Assembly: GCA_905235345.1 (NCBI GenBank)
Contig: CAJOLO010000100.1
Coordinates: 1 to 5,821 of the forward strand
From: an uncultured Lachnospiraceae bacterium
Lineage (GTDB): Bacteria > Bacillota > Clostridia > Lachnospirales > Lachnospiraceae
Length of the DNA: 5,821 bases
Direction of reading: 5' to 3'
Made by a program: the position numbers and the translations under genes. Numbering within the stretch: the stretch's first letter is position 1; each line of letters begins with the position of its first letter. Below the pieces are notes generated by a model, which had not been told where the DNA came from, did not search any database, and was given only the letters and a program-made list of their open reading frames with translations. This document shows, one piece after another, positions 1-4,729 of the stretch.

Positions 1-147
1 GTCAACCTGCAAATAACTACACTTAGTATAACGATTTTTAATTTATTTTTTATATTTACAAACATTTACTAATTGAAAAAATTGTGGTACACTATGTTTG
101 CTTCAAGGTTCCGCTCCTGTGATACTAATACAGTGTTTCTTAAATTA
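1..147. other. AT-rich intergenic left edge, no gene seen
   Basis: This stretch is strongly AT-rich up to about position 80 and holds no open frame with a ribosome binding site that resembles a protein. The only longer frames crossing it run through the palindromes at 148-316 on both strands and have no recognisable protein character. It may hold the promoter of the DUF4234 gene (listed separately). Whatever gene lies to the left ends outside the window. Confidence 0.6.
65..93 (+). promoter_or_regulatory. Possible sigma-A-type promoter for the DUF4234 gene
   Basis: TTTACT (65-70) and TACACT (88-93) are separated by 17 bases, each matching the vegetative consensus at four of six positions. 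The -10 is preceded by TGG, an extended -10 feature. A second overlapping candidate is TTGCTT (98-103), 17 bases, GATACT (121-126), also with an upstream TG. Either would place the whole hairpin series at 148-316 inside a leader of more than 200 bases. The assignment rests on consensus matching only. Confidence 0.3.
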
Positions 148-185
148 TTTAACTCAGTCGGGATACAAGCTCCGACTGAGTTAAA
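148..185 (+). repeat. Perfect 14-bp inverted repeat carrying the AACTCAGTCGG motif
   Basis: TTTAACTCAGTCGG at 148-161 is the exact reverse complement of CCGACTGAGTTAAA at 172-185, with a 10-base loop (162-171). It is not followed by a T-run in either direction, so it is not a standard terminator. One arm, CCGACTGAGTTA, recurs in the same orientation at 4632-4643 and in altered form near 1213 and 1272, so this is part of a family of intergenic repeats in this genome. Confidence 0.75.
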
Positions 186-200
186 ACGCTCTGCGAGGAT

Positions 201-255
201 GCGCACGGATTCGGTTAGGAATTTGTCAGCTAAAGCTGACCCGAATCCGGCGCGC
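201..255 (+). repeat. Nested two-part hairpin
   Basis: The outer stem pairs CGGATTCGG (206-214) with CCGAATCCG (241-249) and can be extended across a small internal loop by GCGC (201-204) with GCGC (252-255). Inside lies a second hairpin, GTCAGC (225-230) with GCTGAC (235-240), closed by a TAAA tetraloop and stacked directly on the outer 3' strand, leaving a 10-base bulge at 215-224. The arrangement resembles a folded RNA rather than a plain terminator. Function unknown. Confidence 0.6.
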
Positions 256-276
256 AAGACTCGCTTGCGAGTCTTG
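255..276 (+). repeat. Perfect 10-bp palindrome hairpin
   Basis: CAAGACTCGC (255-264) and GCGAGTCTTG (267-276) are exact reverse complements separated by TT. It follows directly on the nested hairpin at 201-255 and is followed by ACTTTATG, too short in T to be a convincing intrinsic terminator. A weaker hairpin comes next: GCTGT (284-288) with ACAGC (308-312), supported by CC (290-291) with GG (305-306). Confidence 0.6.
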
Positions 277-358
277 ACTTTATGCTGTACCAGGGGTGGG
301 ATACGGCACAGCCATACGAAGTATATCAAGAAATATATAAAAGGAAGGGCTATAAACT

Positions 359-781
359 ATGATTCAGGAAGATCGTCGGCTTTGGAAGCTGCTTTTACTA
401 ACGATACCTACCTTGGGAATATATAACATTGTGTTCTGGTACCAATTAACAAAAGATTTGAACGAAATGAACAAGGATGAGAAGCGTATCAAGAATTACA
501 TACTCGTTCTTTTCCTTTCAATAATAACTTTGGGTATATACCGCTGGGTATGGTTCTTCTATCTTGCAGATCGTATACAGACAACCGGCGCAGACCTTGG
601 AATACGAATTAAACCGGGTCCGGGCGTAACTCTTACATGGAGACTGTTTGGAACATTCATTCTAATCGGACCTTTTGTATCAGATTATCTGGTGATCCGC
701 AACATGAACAAAGTCGCCTGCCAATACAACAGGTATTTTGCAAAGAATAAGATACCAGGCAAAAGAGTACAGAAGAATTGA
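359..781 (+). CDS. Small DUF4234-type membrane protein
   Basis: A 140-residue predicted integral membrane protein of unknown function. The family match rests on two copies of a TLGIY motif (residues 18-22 and 57-61), each at the end of a hydrophobic stretch and each followed by aromatic residues (FWYQLTKDLN; RWVWFFYLAD), the pattern typical of DUF4234. Three hydrophobic segments are visible, at about residues 10-28, 46-69 and 92-115, with a basic C-terminal tail (KNKIPGKRVQKN). The ATG at 359 is preceded by an AAGGAAGGG ribosome binding site (341-349), about 9 bases away. The gene stands alone on the plus strand behind a series of hairpins and converges on spoIIID across a shared terminator. 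DUF4234 proteins have no established role; nothing here defines one. Confidence 0.8.
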   Translation: MIQEDRRLWKLLLLTIPTLGIYNIVFWYQLTKDLNEMNKDEKRIKNYILVLFLSIITLGIYRWVWFFYLADRIQTTGADLGIRIKPGPGVTLTWRLFGTFILIGPFVSDYLVIRNMNKVACQYNRYFAKNKIPGKRVQKN

Positions 782-796
782 TAATTAATATTTTAC

Positions 797-838
797 ATAT
801 AAGAAAAAGACACTCTAACGAGTGTCTTTTTCTTATAT
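797..838. terminator. Bidirectional intrinsic terminator between the DUF4234 gene and spoIIID
   Basis: A perfect 19-bp inverted repeat (797-815 and 820-838) with a TAAC loop. Its core GACACTC/GAGTGTC is flanked by A5 on one side and T5 on the other, so both strands give a stable stem followed by a U-run. It serves two convergent genes: the DUF4234 gene ends 15 bases to the left, and the spoIIID stop codon (833-835) lies inside the right arm. Confidence 0.92.
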
Positions 839-1093
839 CGACTCCCTCTGATGGAGATATTTCTCTTTTGTTGCCATTCCACCCCTGATATGCCTTTCCG
901 CCTTATTAACATCCAACACCTTTCTGACCTCGGCAGCCAGCGCAGGATTAATATAAGATAATCTTTCTGACACATCCTTATGTACCGTGCTTTTACTCAC
1001 CCCAAATTTCTTGGCAGTTTGTCTCACTGTTGCACCCTCCCGGATAATATAAGCACCAATCTCCATAGCACGTTCTTCAATATATTCCTTCAC
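833..1093 (-). CDS. spoIIID: Sporulation transcriptional regulator SpoIIID
   Basis: An 86-residue DNA-binding regulator of mother-cell gene expression during sporulation. The core is a helix-turn-helix at residues 22-42 (TVRQTAKKFGVSKSTVHKD), followed by the ERL.xINP segment (43-50) and the basic RHIRGG..TKEKY tail (67-79), all hallmarks of SpoIIID; the Bacillus subtilis protein is 93 residues. I chose the GTG at 1093 because it has an AGG-type ribosome binding site (1100-1102) at 6-bases spacing and gives the N-terminus xKEYIEERA, which lines up with the MHDYIKERT start of B. subtilis SpoIIID. A TTG at 1105 would add four residues, lacks a ribosome binding site and would sit only about 8-10 bases from the predicted transcript start. 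A sigma-E-like promoter lies just upstream, as expected from the B. subtilis gene. The stop codon is inside the shared terminator. Confidence 0.95.
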   Translation of the reverse strand: MKEYIEERAMEIGAYIIREGATVRQTAKKFGVSKSTVHKDVSERLSYINPALAAEVRKVLDVNKAERHIRGGMATKEKYLHQRESI

Positions 1094-1120
1094 TGTAATC
1101 CTCAATGCACTTGTTGTTAC

Positions 1121-1149
1121 AGTGTATGCTTACAATCCGTGTTGTATTA
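1121..1149 (-). promoter_or_regulatory. Sigma-E-type promoter of spoIIID
   Basis: On the minus strand a CATACACT box (1128-1121) fits the sigma-E -10 consensus CATACA-T fully, and TAATACA (1149-1143), 14 bases upstream, has the ATA core of the sigma-E -35. Transcription would start near 1113-1115, about 20 bases before the GTG start at 1093. In B. subtilis spoIIID is transcribed by sigma-E in the mother cell, so box, spacing and gene identity agree. Confidence 0.75.
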
Positions 1150-1180
1150 CAATTAGATGAGACGTGTTTCCTCAACCACA

Positions 1181-1225
1181 CCATCTATGTTTCACTTAGG
1201 GGCAAGGAGACATCGACTGAATTTA
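1181..1225 (-). repeat. Tandem repeat element, copy 2 (diverged)
   Basis: On the plus strand this reads CCATCTATGTTTCACTTAGGGG and ends in CGACTGAATTTA. The first 22 bases match the copy at 1238-1284 at 18 positions, and both end in a CGACT-A-TT motif. The copies are offset by 57 bases. It lies between the spoIIID promoter and the trxA stop codon. The orientation is given as minus because the AGTCG motif reads first on that strand. Confidence 0.6.
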
Positions 1226-1237
1226 GTTTTTTATCCC

Positions 1238-1284
1238 CCACCTGTGCTTCACTTAGAGGTGGGGGGATTCTCCGACTAAGTTAA
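1238..1284 (-). repeat. Tandem repeat element, copy 1, reaching the trxA stop codon
   Basis: On the minus strand it starts at the trxA stop codon with AACTTAGTCGGAGAATCC and continues into a strong hairpin (1233-1268: ATCCCCCACCT with AGGTGGGGGGAT, one bulged G). The hairpin loop contains CTAAGT (minus strand, 1256-1251), exactly complementary to ACTTAG (1281-1276) located 5' of the hairpin, so the transcript could form an H-type pseudoknot. On the minus strand the hairpin is followed by AAAAAAC rather than U, so it is not a usual trxA terminator. The motif order (AGTCGG, AATCCCCC, G-rich hairpin) recalls the 3' ends of IS200/IS605-type elements; this is inference from memory only. Confidence 0.65.
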
Positions 1285-1586
1285 ACCAGCTTAAGCAGCT
1301 CCTCTTTGGGAACTACTCCGACACTTCTGTTTACCTCTTCTCCATCCTTAAATGCAATAACTGTTGGTATAGACATAACCTTGTATTTCACTGCAATATC
1401 CTGCTGATCGTCAACATTCACCTTGCAAACCTTGATATCTTCATTCTCCTCAGCAATCTGATCTACCACCGGTGAAAGCATCTTACACGGTCCGCACCAG
1501 GTTGCCCAAAAATCAACCAATACCGGCTTGTCACTTCCTAAAACCTCTGTTTCAAAATTATCCTGTGTTGCTGTTACTACTGCCAT
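1281..1586 (-). CDS. trxA: Thioredoxin
   Basis: A 101-residue cytoplasmic thioredoxin that reduces protein disulfides and is itself recycled by thioredoxin reductase (not in this window). The active site WCGPC is at residues 30-34 with the redox cysteines at 31 and 34. The buried Asp is at 25 (VLVDFWATWC), and the cis-proline loop SIPT at 72-75. The C-terminal GVVPKEELLKL helix is typical, although the usual GA. before it is GV here. A further cysteine (C54) lies outside the active site. Length and domain order match stand-alone thioredoxin. The ATG at 1586 has a strong AAGGAGG ribosome binding site, 8 bases upstream. It appears to be transcribed alone from the promoter at 1702-1730. A repeat element begins at its stop codon. 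Confidence 0.97.
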   Translation of the reverse strand: MAVVTATQDNFETEVLGSDKPVLVDFWATWCGPCKMLSPVVDQIAEENEDIKVCKVNVDDQQDIAVKYKVMSIPTVIAFKDGEEVNRSVGVVPKEELLKLV

Positions 1587-1645
1587 AATCCTAACCTCCT
1601 TATATGTGGTGTATCATAATAAAGATACCTTAATATGTGTATATT

Positions 1646-1676
1646 CGTATCTATTAAGCTTAGCTTCACAGATACG
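1646..1676 (-). promoter_or_regulatory. Hairpin in the trxA leader
   Basis: CGTATCT (1646-1652) and AGATACG (1670-1676) form a 7-bp inverted repeat enclosing 17 bases that themselves include AAG and CTT arms (1656-1666). It lies within the predicted 5' leader of trxA, midway between the transcript start and the ribosome binding site. It lacks a T-run, so it is not an attenuator of the usual kind. It could be a protein-binding site or an mRNA-stabilising stem; the sequence does not decide. Confidence 0.4.
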
Positions 1677-1701
1677 GTCGTGCATTAAAACTGCTTTGCC
1701 C

Positions 1702-1730
1702 ATTCTATCACATTATATACATCTTAGCAA
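1702..1730 (-). promoter_or_regulatory. Sigma-A-type promoter of trxA
   Basis: On the minus strand TTGCTA (1730-1725) and TAGAAT (1707-1702) are separated by exactly 17 bases, each close to the vegetative consensus (TTGACA, TATAAT). Transcription would start near 1695, giving a leader of about 110 bases before the ATG at 1586. A TATAAT string also occurs in the spacer (1719-1714) but has no -35 partner at proper distance. Confidence 0.6.
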
Positions 1731-1792
1731 TCTATTAATTTATCCCGTTGCCATATTCTTTTGCTTATGCATTGGATTTGCTGACACCTGTC

Positions 1793-1880
1793 TCTGCCCC
1801 CTTGCAATACCGTCACCCACCGGATGACTGCGACAGTCGGCGCATAACCGAACTCTCCCGGACCTCGTGCCCCCTAAAAC
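1793..1880. other. GC-rich patch of unknown nature
   Basis: This patch is markedly richer in G and C than its AT-rich surroundings and is not coding in any convincing frame. It has two TGCCCCCT direct repeats about 74 bases apart, and a GACTG-CGA-CAGTC hairpin (1826-1838). Its plus strand has, in order, CAGTCGG (1834-1840), TCTCCC and TGCCCCCTAAAACAT, which loosely recalls the order CAGTCG, TCTCC, TGCCCCTAAG, AACAT seen on the minus strand of the tandem element at 1181-1225. It may be a diverged, inverted copy or a structured RNA. Confidence 0.3.
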
Positions 1881-1914
1881 ATGAAGACTTAATGCTGTGA
1901 ACAAGTGATTTTCG

Positions 1915-2835
1915 TCATATCACCTGTATAAGCATATTATACTCAACATTCCTGTCAGGGTTAAAATTCCAGATAAGATGTTGTTCTGATATATTAAGTC
2001 CCCTCTTTCTAAGATCCATAATACACTGATATGCTCCCTCTACGGGATGCTTTCCGTCATATTCATTACCAAAAACCGATTTTTCGTTGGAACTTTTGAG
2101 TATTGCCGAATTAACTATCGGTATTATATGCGAATTCATCTTCTTAAGATAATCCATCACCTTCTTAGTATCAGGCATCTCTCCCTGAAACATCTGCTCT
2201 GATATATTATGTGTAAGAACAGTAACTATATACGACAAAAGTGACATAAGCTGGCTGTGTACTCCAATACAAGCCACTACATCATACCCGCCCACAGGAA
2301 GAAGACCATTCTCCGCAAGCATTCTCTCGTCAGTATACAGTTTACTGCCAAGCCTCATGACCTCTTCTAACAATATCATGCTATACATTTCAGGTTTCAT
2401 GCAGTTTTCCTGACTTTTTATCTTATAAAGTATTCCGGAACAAAATTGCTCCTGATCAGCATCGGTTATTCCCGTAACACTCCCCTTCTTTATAGTTATT
2501 CTGTCCCTTATAACTTCCGGCAGCCAGTCAACTGCACTATGCATCGCTGCATCATCAATATCTATCAATGTTATATGTTCGAATTTTTCCGAAAGCTCCA
2601 ATAAATCTATATCATTACAAGCTCCGGCACCAACTATTGCAATCGACAGTCCTCCATCCTTATATACAGGTTTCATCTTAGTTCCGGTAAAACCCTCCTG
2701 TATCCTCTCGTATCTCACAATCTCCTGTGTAACATTATCGGACAGAAGCTTCGTTAGCTGTTTTCTATATTCTCCCCAGTCACTATAAGCTCCCGGCATT
2801 ACAAATTTTTCTTTGATTTGACTGTATATACTCAT
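1915..2835 (-). CDS. Class I SAM-methyltransferase-like protein, function unknown
   Basis: A 306-residue soluble protein that I do not recognise as a named family. A Rossmann-type start is visible: strand and glycine loop IVGAGACNDID (residues 67-77), then the acidic end of the second strand, LIDID (90-94), as in class I S-adenosylmethionine-dependent methyltransferases. A later strand reads YDVVACIGVHSQL (184-196), at the place of motif IV, and the C-terminus HLIWNFNPDRNVEYNMLIQVI-like segment (about 286-306) fits the closing beta-hairpin of that fold. The first 60 residues are mostly helical. An AAGGAG ribosome binding site sits 5 bases before the ATG at 2835. It starts 22 bases after the permease stop, so it is almost surely translated from the exporter transcript. 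A non-catalytic Rossmann protein remains possible; the substrate is unknown. Confidence 0.6.
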   Translation of the reverse strand: MSIYSQIKEKFVMPGAYSDWGEYRKQLTKLLSDNVTQEIVRYERIQEGFTGTKMKPVYKDGGLSIAIVGAGACNDIDLLELSEKFEHITLIDIDDAAMHSAVDWLPEVIRDRITIKKGSVTGITDADQEQFCSGILYKIKSQENCMKPEMYSMILLEEVMRLGSKLYTDERMLAENGLLPVGGYDVVACIGVHSQLMSLLSYIVTVLTHNISEQMFQGEMPDTKKVMDYLKKMNSHIIPIVNSAILKSSNEKSVFGNEYDGKHPVEGAYQCIMDLRKRGLNISEQHLIWNFNPDRNVEYNMLIQVI

Positions 2836-2857
2836 GTCTGCTCCTTAATATGATCAC

Positions 2858-4528
2858 TCAACTCATTCTATCCATCCGTTCAATTATCATTTGCGGTCCT
2901 ATCACAAGCAATCTTATAGATATCCCACCCAATACCACAAGCAACACCATATAATATACCCCAATTGGTAATTTAATAACCTCATACAATAACAATCCTA
3001 CCAATAATACGACAAATGAGATTACCATCATAACTGCCATATTGAAAAACGCATTCAAATTGCCACGAAGTGCACTATACTCATCATCCCATGTTACATA
3101 GGGAGCAGTACTGTCCAGTACCATTCCGATAACCACCGATATTATATGCGCAAACAACATAATAACAGCATATATCAGACATTGCAGGACAGATGCCCGA
3201 AGATATACACACACTATTATATCCGTTAAAAGCAGCATCGGATATGTAAACATTACACATACACATGCCTTCGCATACATCTGCGTCCTATATGGTACAG
3301 GTATGAACTTAATAAGTGCAAGATGCCGCCCTTCTCTTGTAAATGCAGTCGAGGCAAGACAATTAAGTGCTGTTGCCACAAAAGCAATAGCAGTCATTAT
3401 CATAAGCATTATCATCTCCGCTCTGTCTGAGCCGTTAAAGAACGTATTTTTGAAAGCTATCATATTCTCACTGTTTCTTGTAAGATGAAACAGAAGCACC
3501 GCTCCCACCGGCCACAGTATATTAATATATGCAGTATTTCCTGAAAATGCTCTTGTTCTCAGAATTATGCGAAGTTCTTTCTTAAGACATGACATGAACT
3601 GTGACTCAACCCTGATATCCCTGCTCTGTATTTCTGCCTTCTTAGACGAGCCGAGAGAAGCCGCAGTATAAAGTCCCTCCTGATATAATGCCTTGCCCAA
3701 CAGATAAAGTAAGGCAAGAAGTAAGATATTAGCTATAAGATAAATGAGCAGATATATGATACTCCCTCGTCCGACTGCCTGACTAAGCCATACCACCGGA
3801 AAGAATATCACATTGAGCGTTCTTAAGAACATATTATCTCCACTTCCAAGTGACTCCACGTAATTAGCAACATTTATCTCACCCAACCCTCTCAGAGAAT
3901 ACAGGAAGATACCTGCAAATACAATCATAAAAAAAGATGACATTCTGTAAAATACCTTTTCATTTTTCACACCTTTTAAGACCGCCATCAATATAATACT
4001 GAACATCGCACAATATATCATAGGGACTAACGGAATCATAAATGTTCCGATCAATGCAGATATAATTGATATCAGGTTAAGTGCATCCCACAGTCCTATA
4101 TTAATTCCTATCGCAAGAAAATATCCTATAAACACTGCAAGAAGCACCGTAAATTCCATAAGGCTTTCAGCAAAATACGCATATATAAACTTAGACATCA
4201 TCAAATGATGTGCCGGAATCGGCAATGTCACAAGATGCTCTCTATCCGATGAAAAGAACAGAACAGAAAATATAACCATTATTCCAAACACCATGGAAAA
4301 TGCTGAAAGAATGTGCATCTCAAACAACATTCCGCCACCGGGATTATCAACCTCCATAAGTGCCTCTGTCATAAAATAGCTTATAAATCCTACGATAATT
4401 ACACAAGGGATAATTATTCCCAATACCGCAATCATAGCAAGTACTTTGTAACTCTTTTTTTGAGGCATCTGCATTTCTGAATTCTTCTGAAATATCTTAA
4501 TCAGTGAACCTATTCCCTCATAATTCAT
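2858..4528 (-). CDS. ABC-2-type exporter permease with internal duplication
   Basis: A 556-residue integral membrane protein, the transmembrane partner of the ATPase encoded just upstream. About 12-13 hydrophobic segments are visible, in two groups of roughly six. Each half carries a similar cytoplasmic segment after its second hydrophobic stretch: REHLVTLPIP (96-105) and the GRHLALIKFIPVP segment (about 396-409), both followed by a basic/aromatic linker. This points to two fused ABC-2-like half-permeases, so a single polypeptide could form the whole channel. The ATG at 4528 is chosen because GGAGG (4536-4540) lies 7 bases upstream; a GTG at 4534 is too close to it. The start is 171 bases from the ATPase stop, and the gap contains repeats; the next gene follows after 22 bases. 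The substrate is unknown. Confidence 0.85.
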   Translation of the reverse strand: MNYEGIGSLIKIFQKNSEMQMPQKKSYKVLAMIAVLGIIIPCVIIVGFISYFMTEALMEVDNPGGGMLFEMHILSAFSMVFGIMVIFSVLFFSSDREHLVTLPIPAHHLMMSKFIYAYFAESLMEFTVLLAVFIGYFLAIGINIGLWDALNLISIISALIGTFMIPLVPMIYCAMFSIILMAVLKGVKNEKVFYRMSSFFMIVFAGIFLYSLRGLGEINVANYVESLGSGDNMFLRTLNVIFFPVVWLSQAVGRGSIIYLLIYLIANILLLALLYLLGKALYQEGLYTAASLGSSKKAEIQSRDIRVESQFMSCLKKELRIILRTRAFSGNTAYINILWPVGAVLLFHLTRNSENMIAFKNTFFNGSDRAEMIMLMIMTAIAFVATALNCLASTAFTREGRHLALIKFIPVPYRTQMYAKACVCVMFTYPMLLLTDIIVCVYLRASVLQCLIYAVIMLFAHIISVVIGMVLDSTAPYVTWDDEYSALRGNLNAFFNMAVMMVISFVVLLVGLLLYEVIKLPIGVYYMVLLVVLGGISIRLLVIGPQMIIERMDRMS

Positions 4529-4549
4529 ACTCACCCCTCCGTATCATTA

Positions 4550-4578
4550 CATATATATTTCCGATTGCCTTATTACAA
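4550..4578 (-). promoter_or_regulatory. Weak candidate internal promoter for the permease gene
   Basis: On the minus strand TTGTAA (4578-4573) and TATATG (4555-4550) are 17 bases apart, each four of six to consensus. The -35 is part of a direct repeat: TTGTAATAAG occurs at 4578-4569 and again at 4605-4596. A start here would give a very short leader with the ribosome binding site at 4536-4540 almost at its 5' end. It could allow the permease and methyltransferase-like genes to be expressed apart from the ATPase. Confidence 0.25.
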
Positions 4579-4615
4579 TCACGTCGAAAAATCATCTTAT
4601 TACAAGTCCCTCTCC

Positions 4616-4645
4616 CATCGGGGCCCTTCCCCCGACTGAGTTATA
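4616..4645 (-). repeat. AACTCAGTCGG-type intergenic repeat copy
   Basis: On the minus strand TAACTCAGTCGGGG (4644-4631) repeats the motif seen at 148-161 and, altered, at 1284-1272. It forms a short hairpin, TCGGGG with CCCCGA around a GGAAGGG-type loop (4617-4636 region). It sits in the 171-base gap between the ATPase and permease genes, where it may affect mRNA processing or the ratio of the two proteins. No T-run follows. Confidence 0.55.
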
Positions 4646-4675
4646 CATATATGCAACATTATCATCCGTTGCTAA

Positions 4676-4729
4676 CGATCATCTCTATGAAATTCCCAAT
4701 CATACATTGCCACCGATCATCTCTATGAA
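4676..4729 (-). repeat. 38-base tandem duplication of the ATPase gene 3' end
   Basis: The 16-base string CGATCATCTCTATGAA occurs at 4676-4691 and 4714-4729, exactly 38 bases apart, and similarity continues on the downstream side (minus strand GGTGGCAATGTATGAT versus GTTAGCAACGGATGAT). The first copy encodes the last residues of the ATPase, FIEMIGGNV, and its TGA. The second copy lies after the stop in another frame and would read FIEMIVSNG followed by TGA. This is a duplication of the last codons plus the stop, with some later divergence. Confidence 0.8.

Larger units (their letters stand above)
1587..1914. other. Gene-free region between the methyltransferase-like gene and trxA
   Basis: These 328 bases carry the trxA ribosome binding site, leader and promoter up to 1730, an AT-rich stretch to about 1780 and a GC-rich patch at 1793-1880. 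No frame on either strand has a ribosome binding site plus a protein-like sequence; the plus-strand frame from 1528 to 1827 is antisense to the trxA start and its leader. No canonical hairpin-plus-T terminator for the upstream gene ending at 1915 is visible. Two short TGCCCCCT repeats (1794-1801 and 1868-1875) and a GACTG/CAGTC hairpin (1826-1838) lie in the GC-rich patch. Confidence 0.6.

Noticed and set aside
201..316. A tRNA or similar RNA gene in the hairpin region
   Set aside because: The stems do not form a cloverleaf of proper arm lengths, and there is no T-loop consensus or CCA-end acceptor pairing.
69..329. Minus-strand open frame of 86 residues over the same region
   Set aside because: Antisense reading of the same palindromes; the mirrored repeats keep both strands open. 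No ribosome binding site and no family resemblance.
73..426. Plus-strand open frame of 117 residues across the hairpin region
   Set aside because: It runs through several perfect palindromes, has no ribosome binding site, overlaps the start of the DUF4234 gene in another frame and resembles no protein.
1233..1268. C/G-rich hairpin as the trxA terminator
   Set aside because: On the minus strand the stem is followed by AAAAAAC, and on the plus strand the T-run precedes the stem. It fits a repeat element better than an intrinsic terminator.
1528..1827. Plus-strand open frame of 99 residues
   Set aside because: Its start is antisense to trxA and the remainder runs through the trxA promoter and the GC-rich patch. 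The hydrophobic look comes from AT-rich antisense sequence.
1915..2835. Assignment as nicotianamine synthase or another named SAM enzyme
   Set aside because: The general fold and the glycine loop suggest a SAM-binding Rossmann protein, but I could not identify family-specific residues, so no specific enzyme name is justified.
4569..4605. Start of a CRISPR-like or regulatory array from the TTGTAATAAG direct repeats
   Set aside because: Only two 10-base copies occur, 27 bases apart, with no third copy and no cas genes. At most it is an operator or part of a weak promoter.
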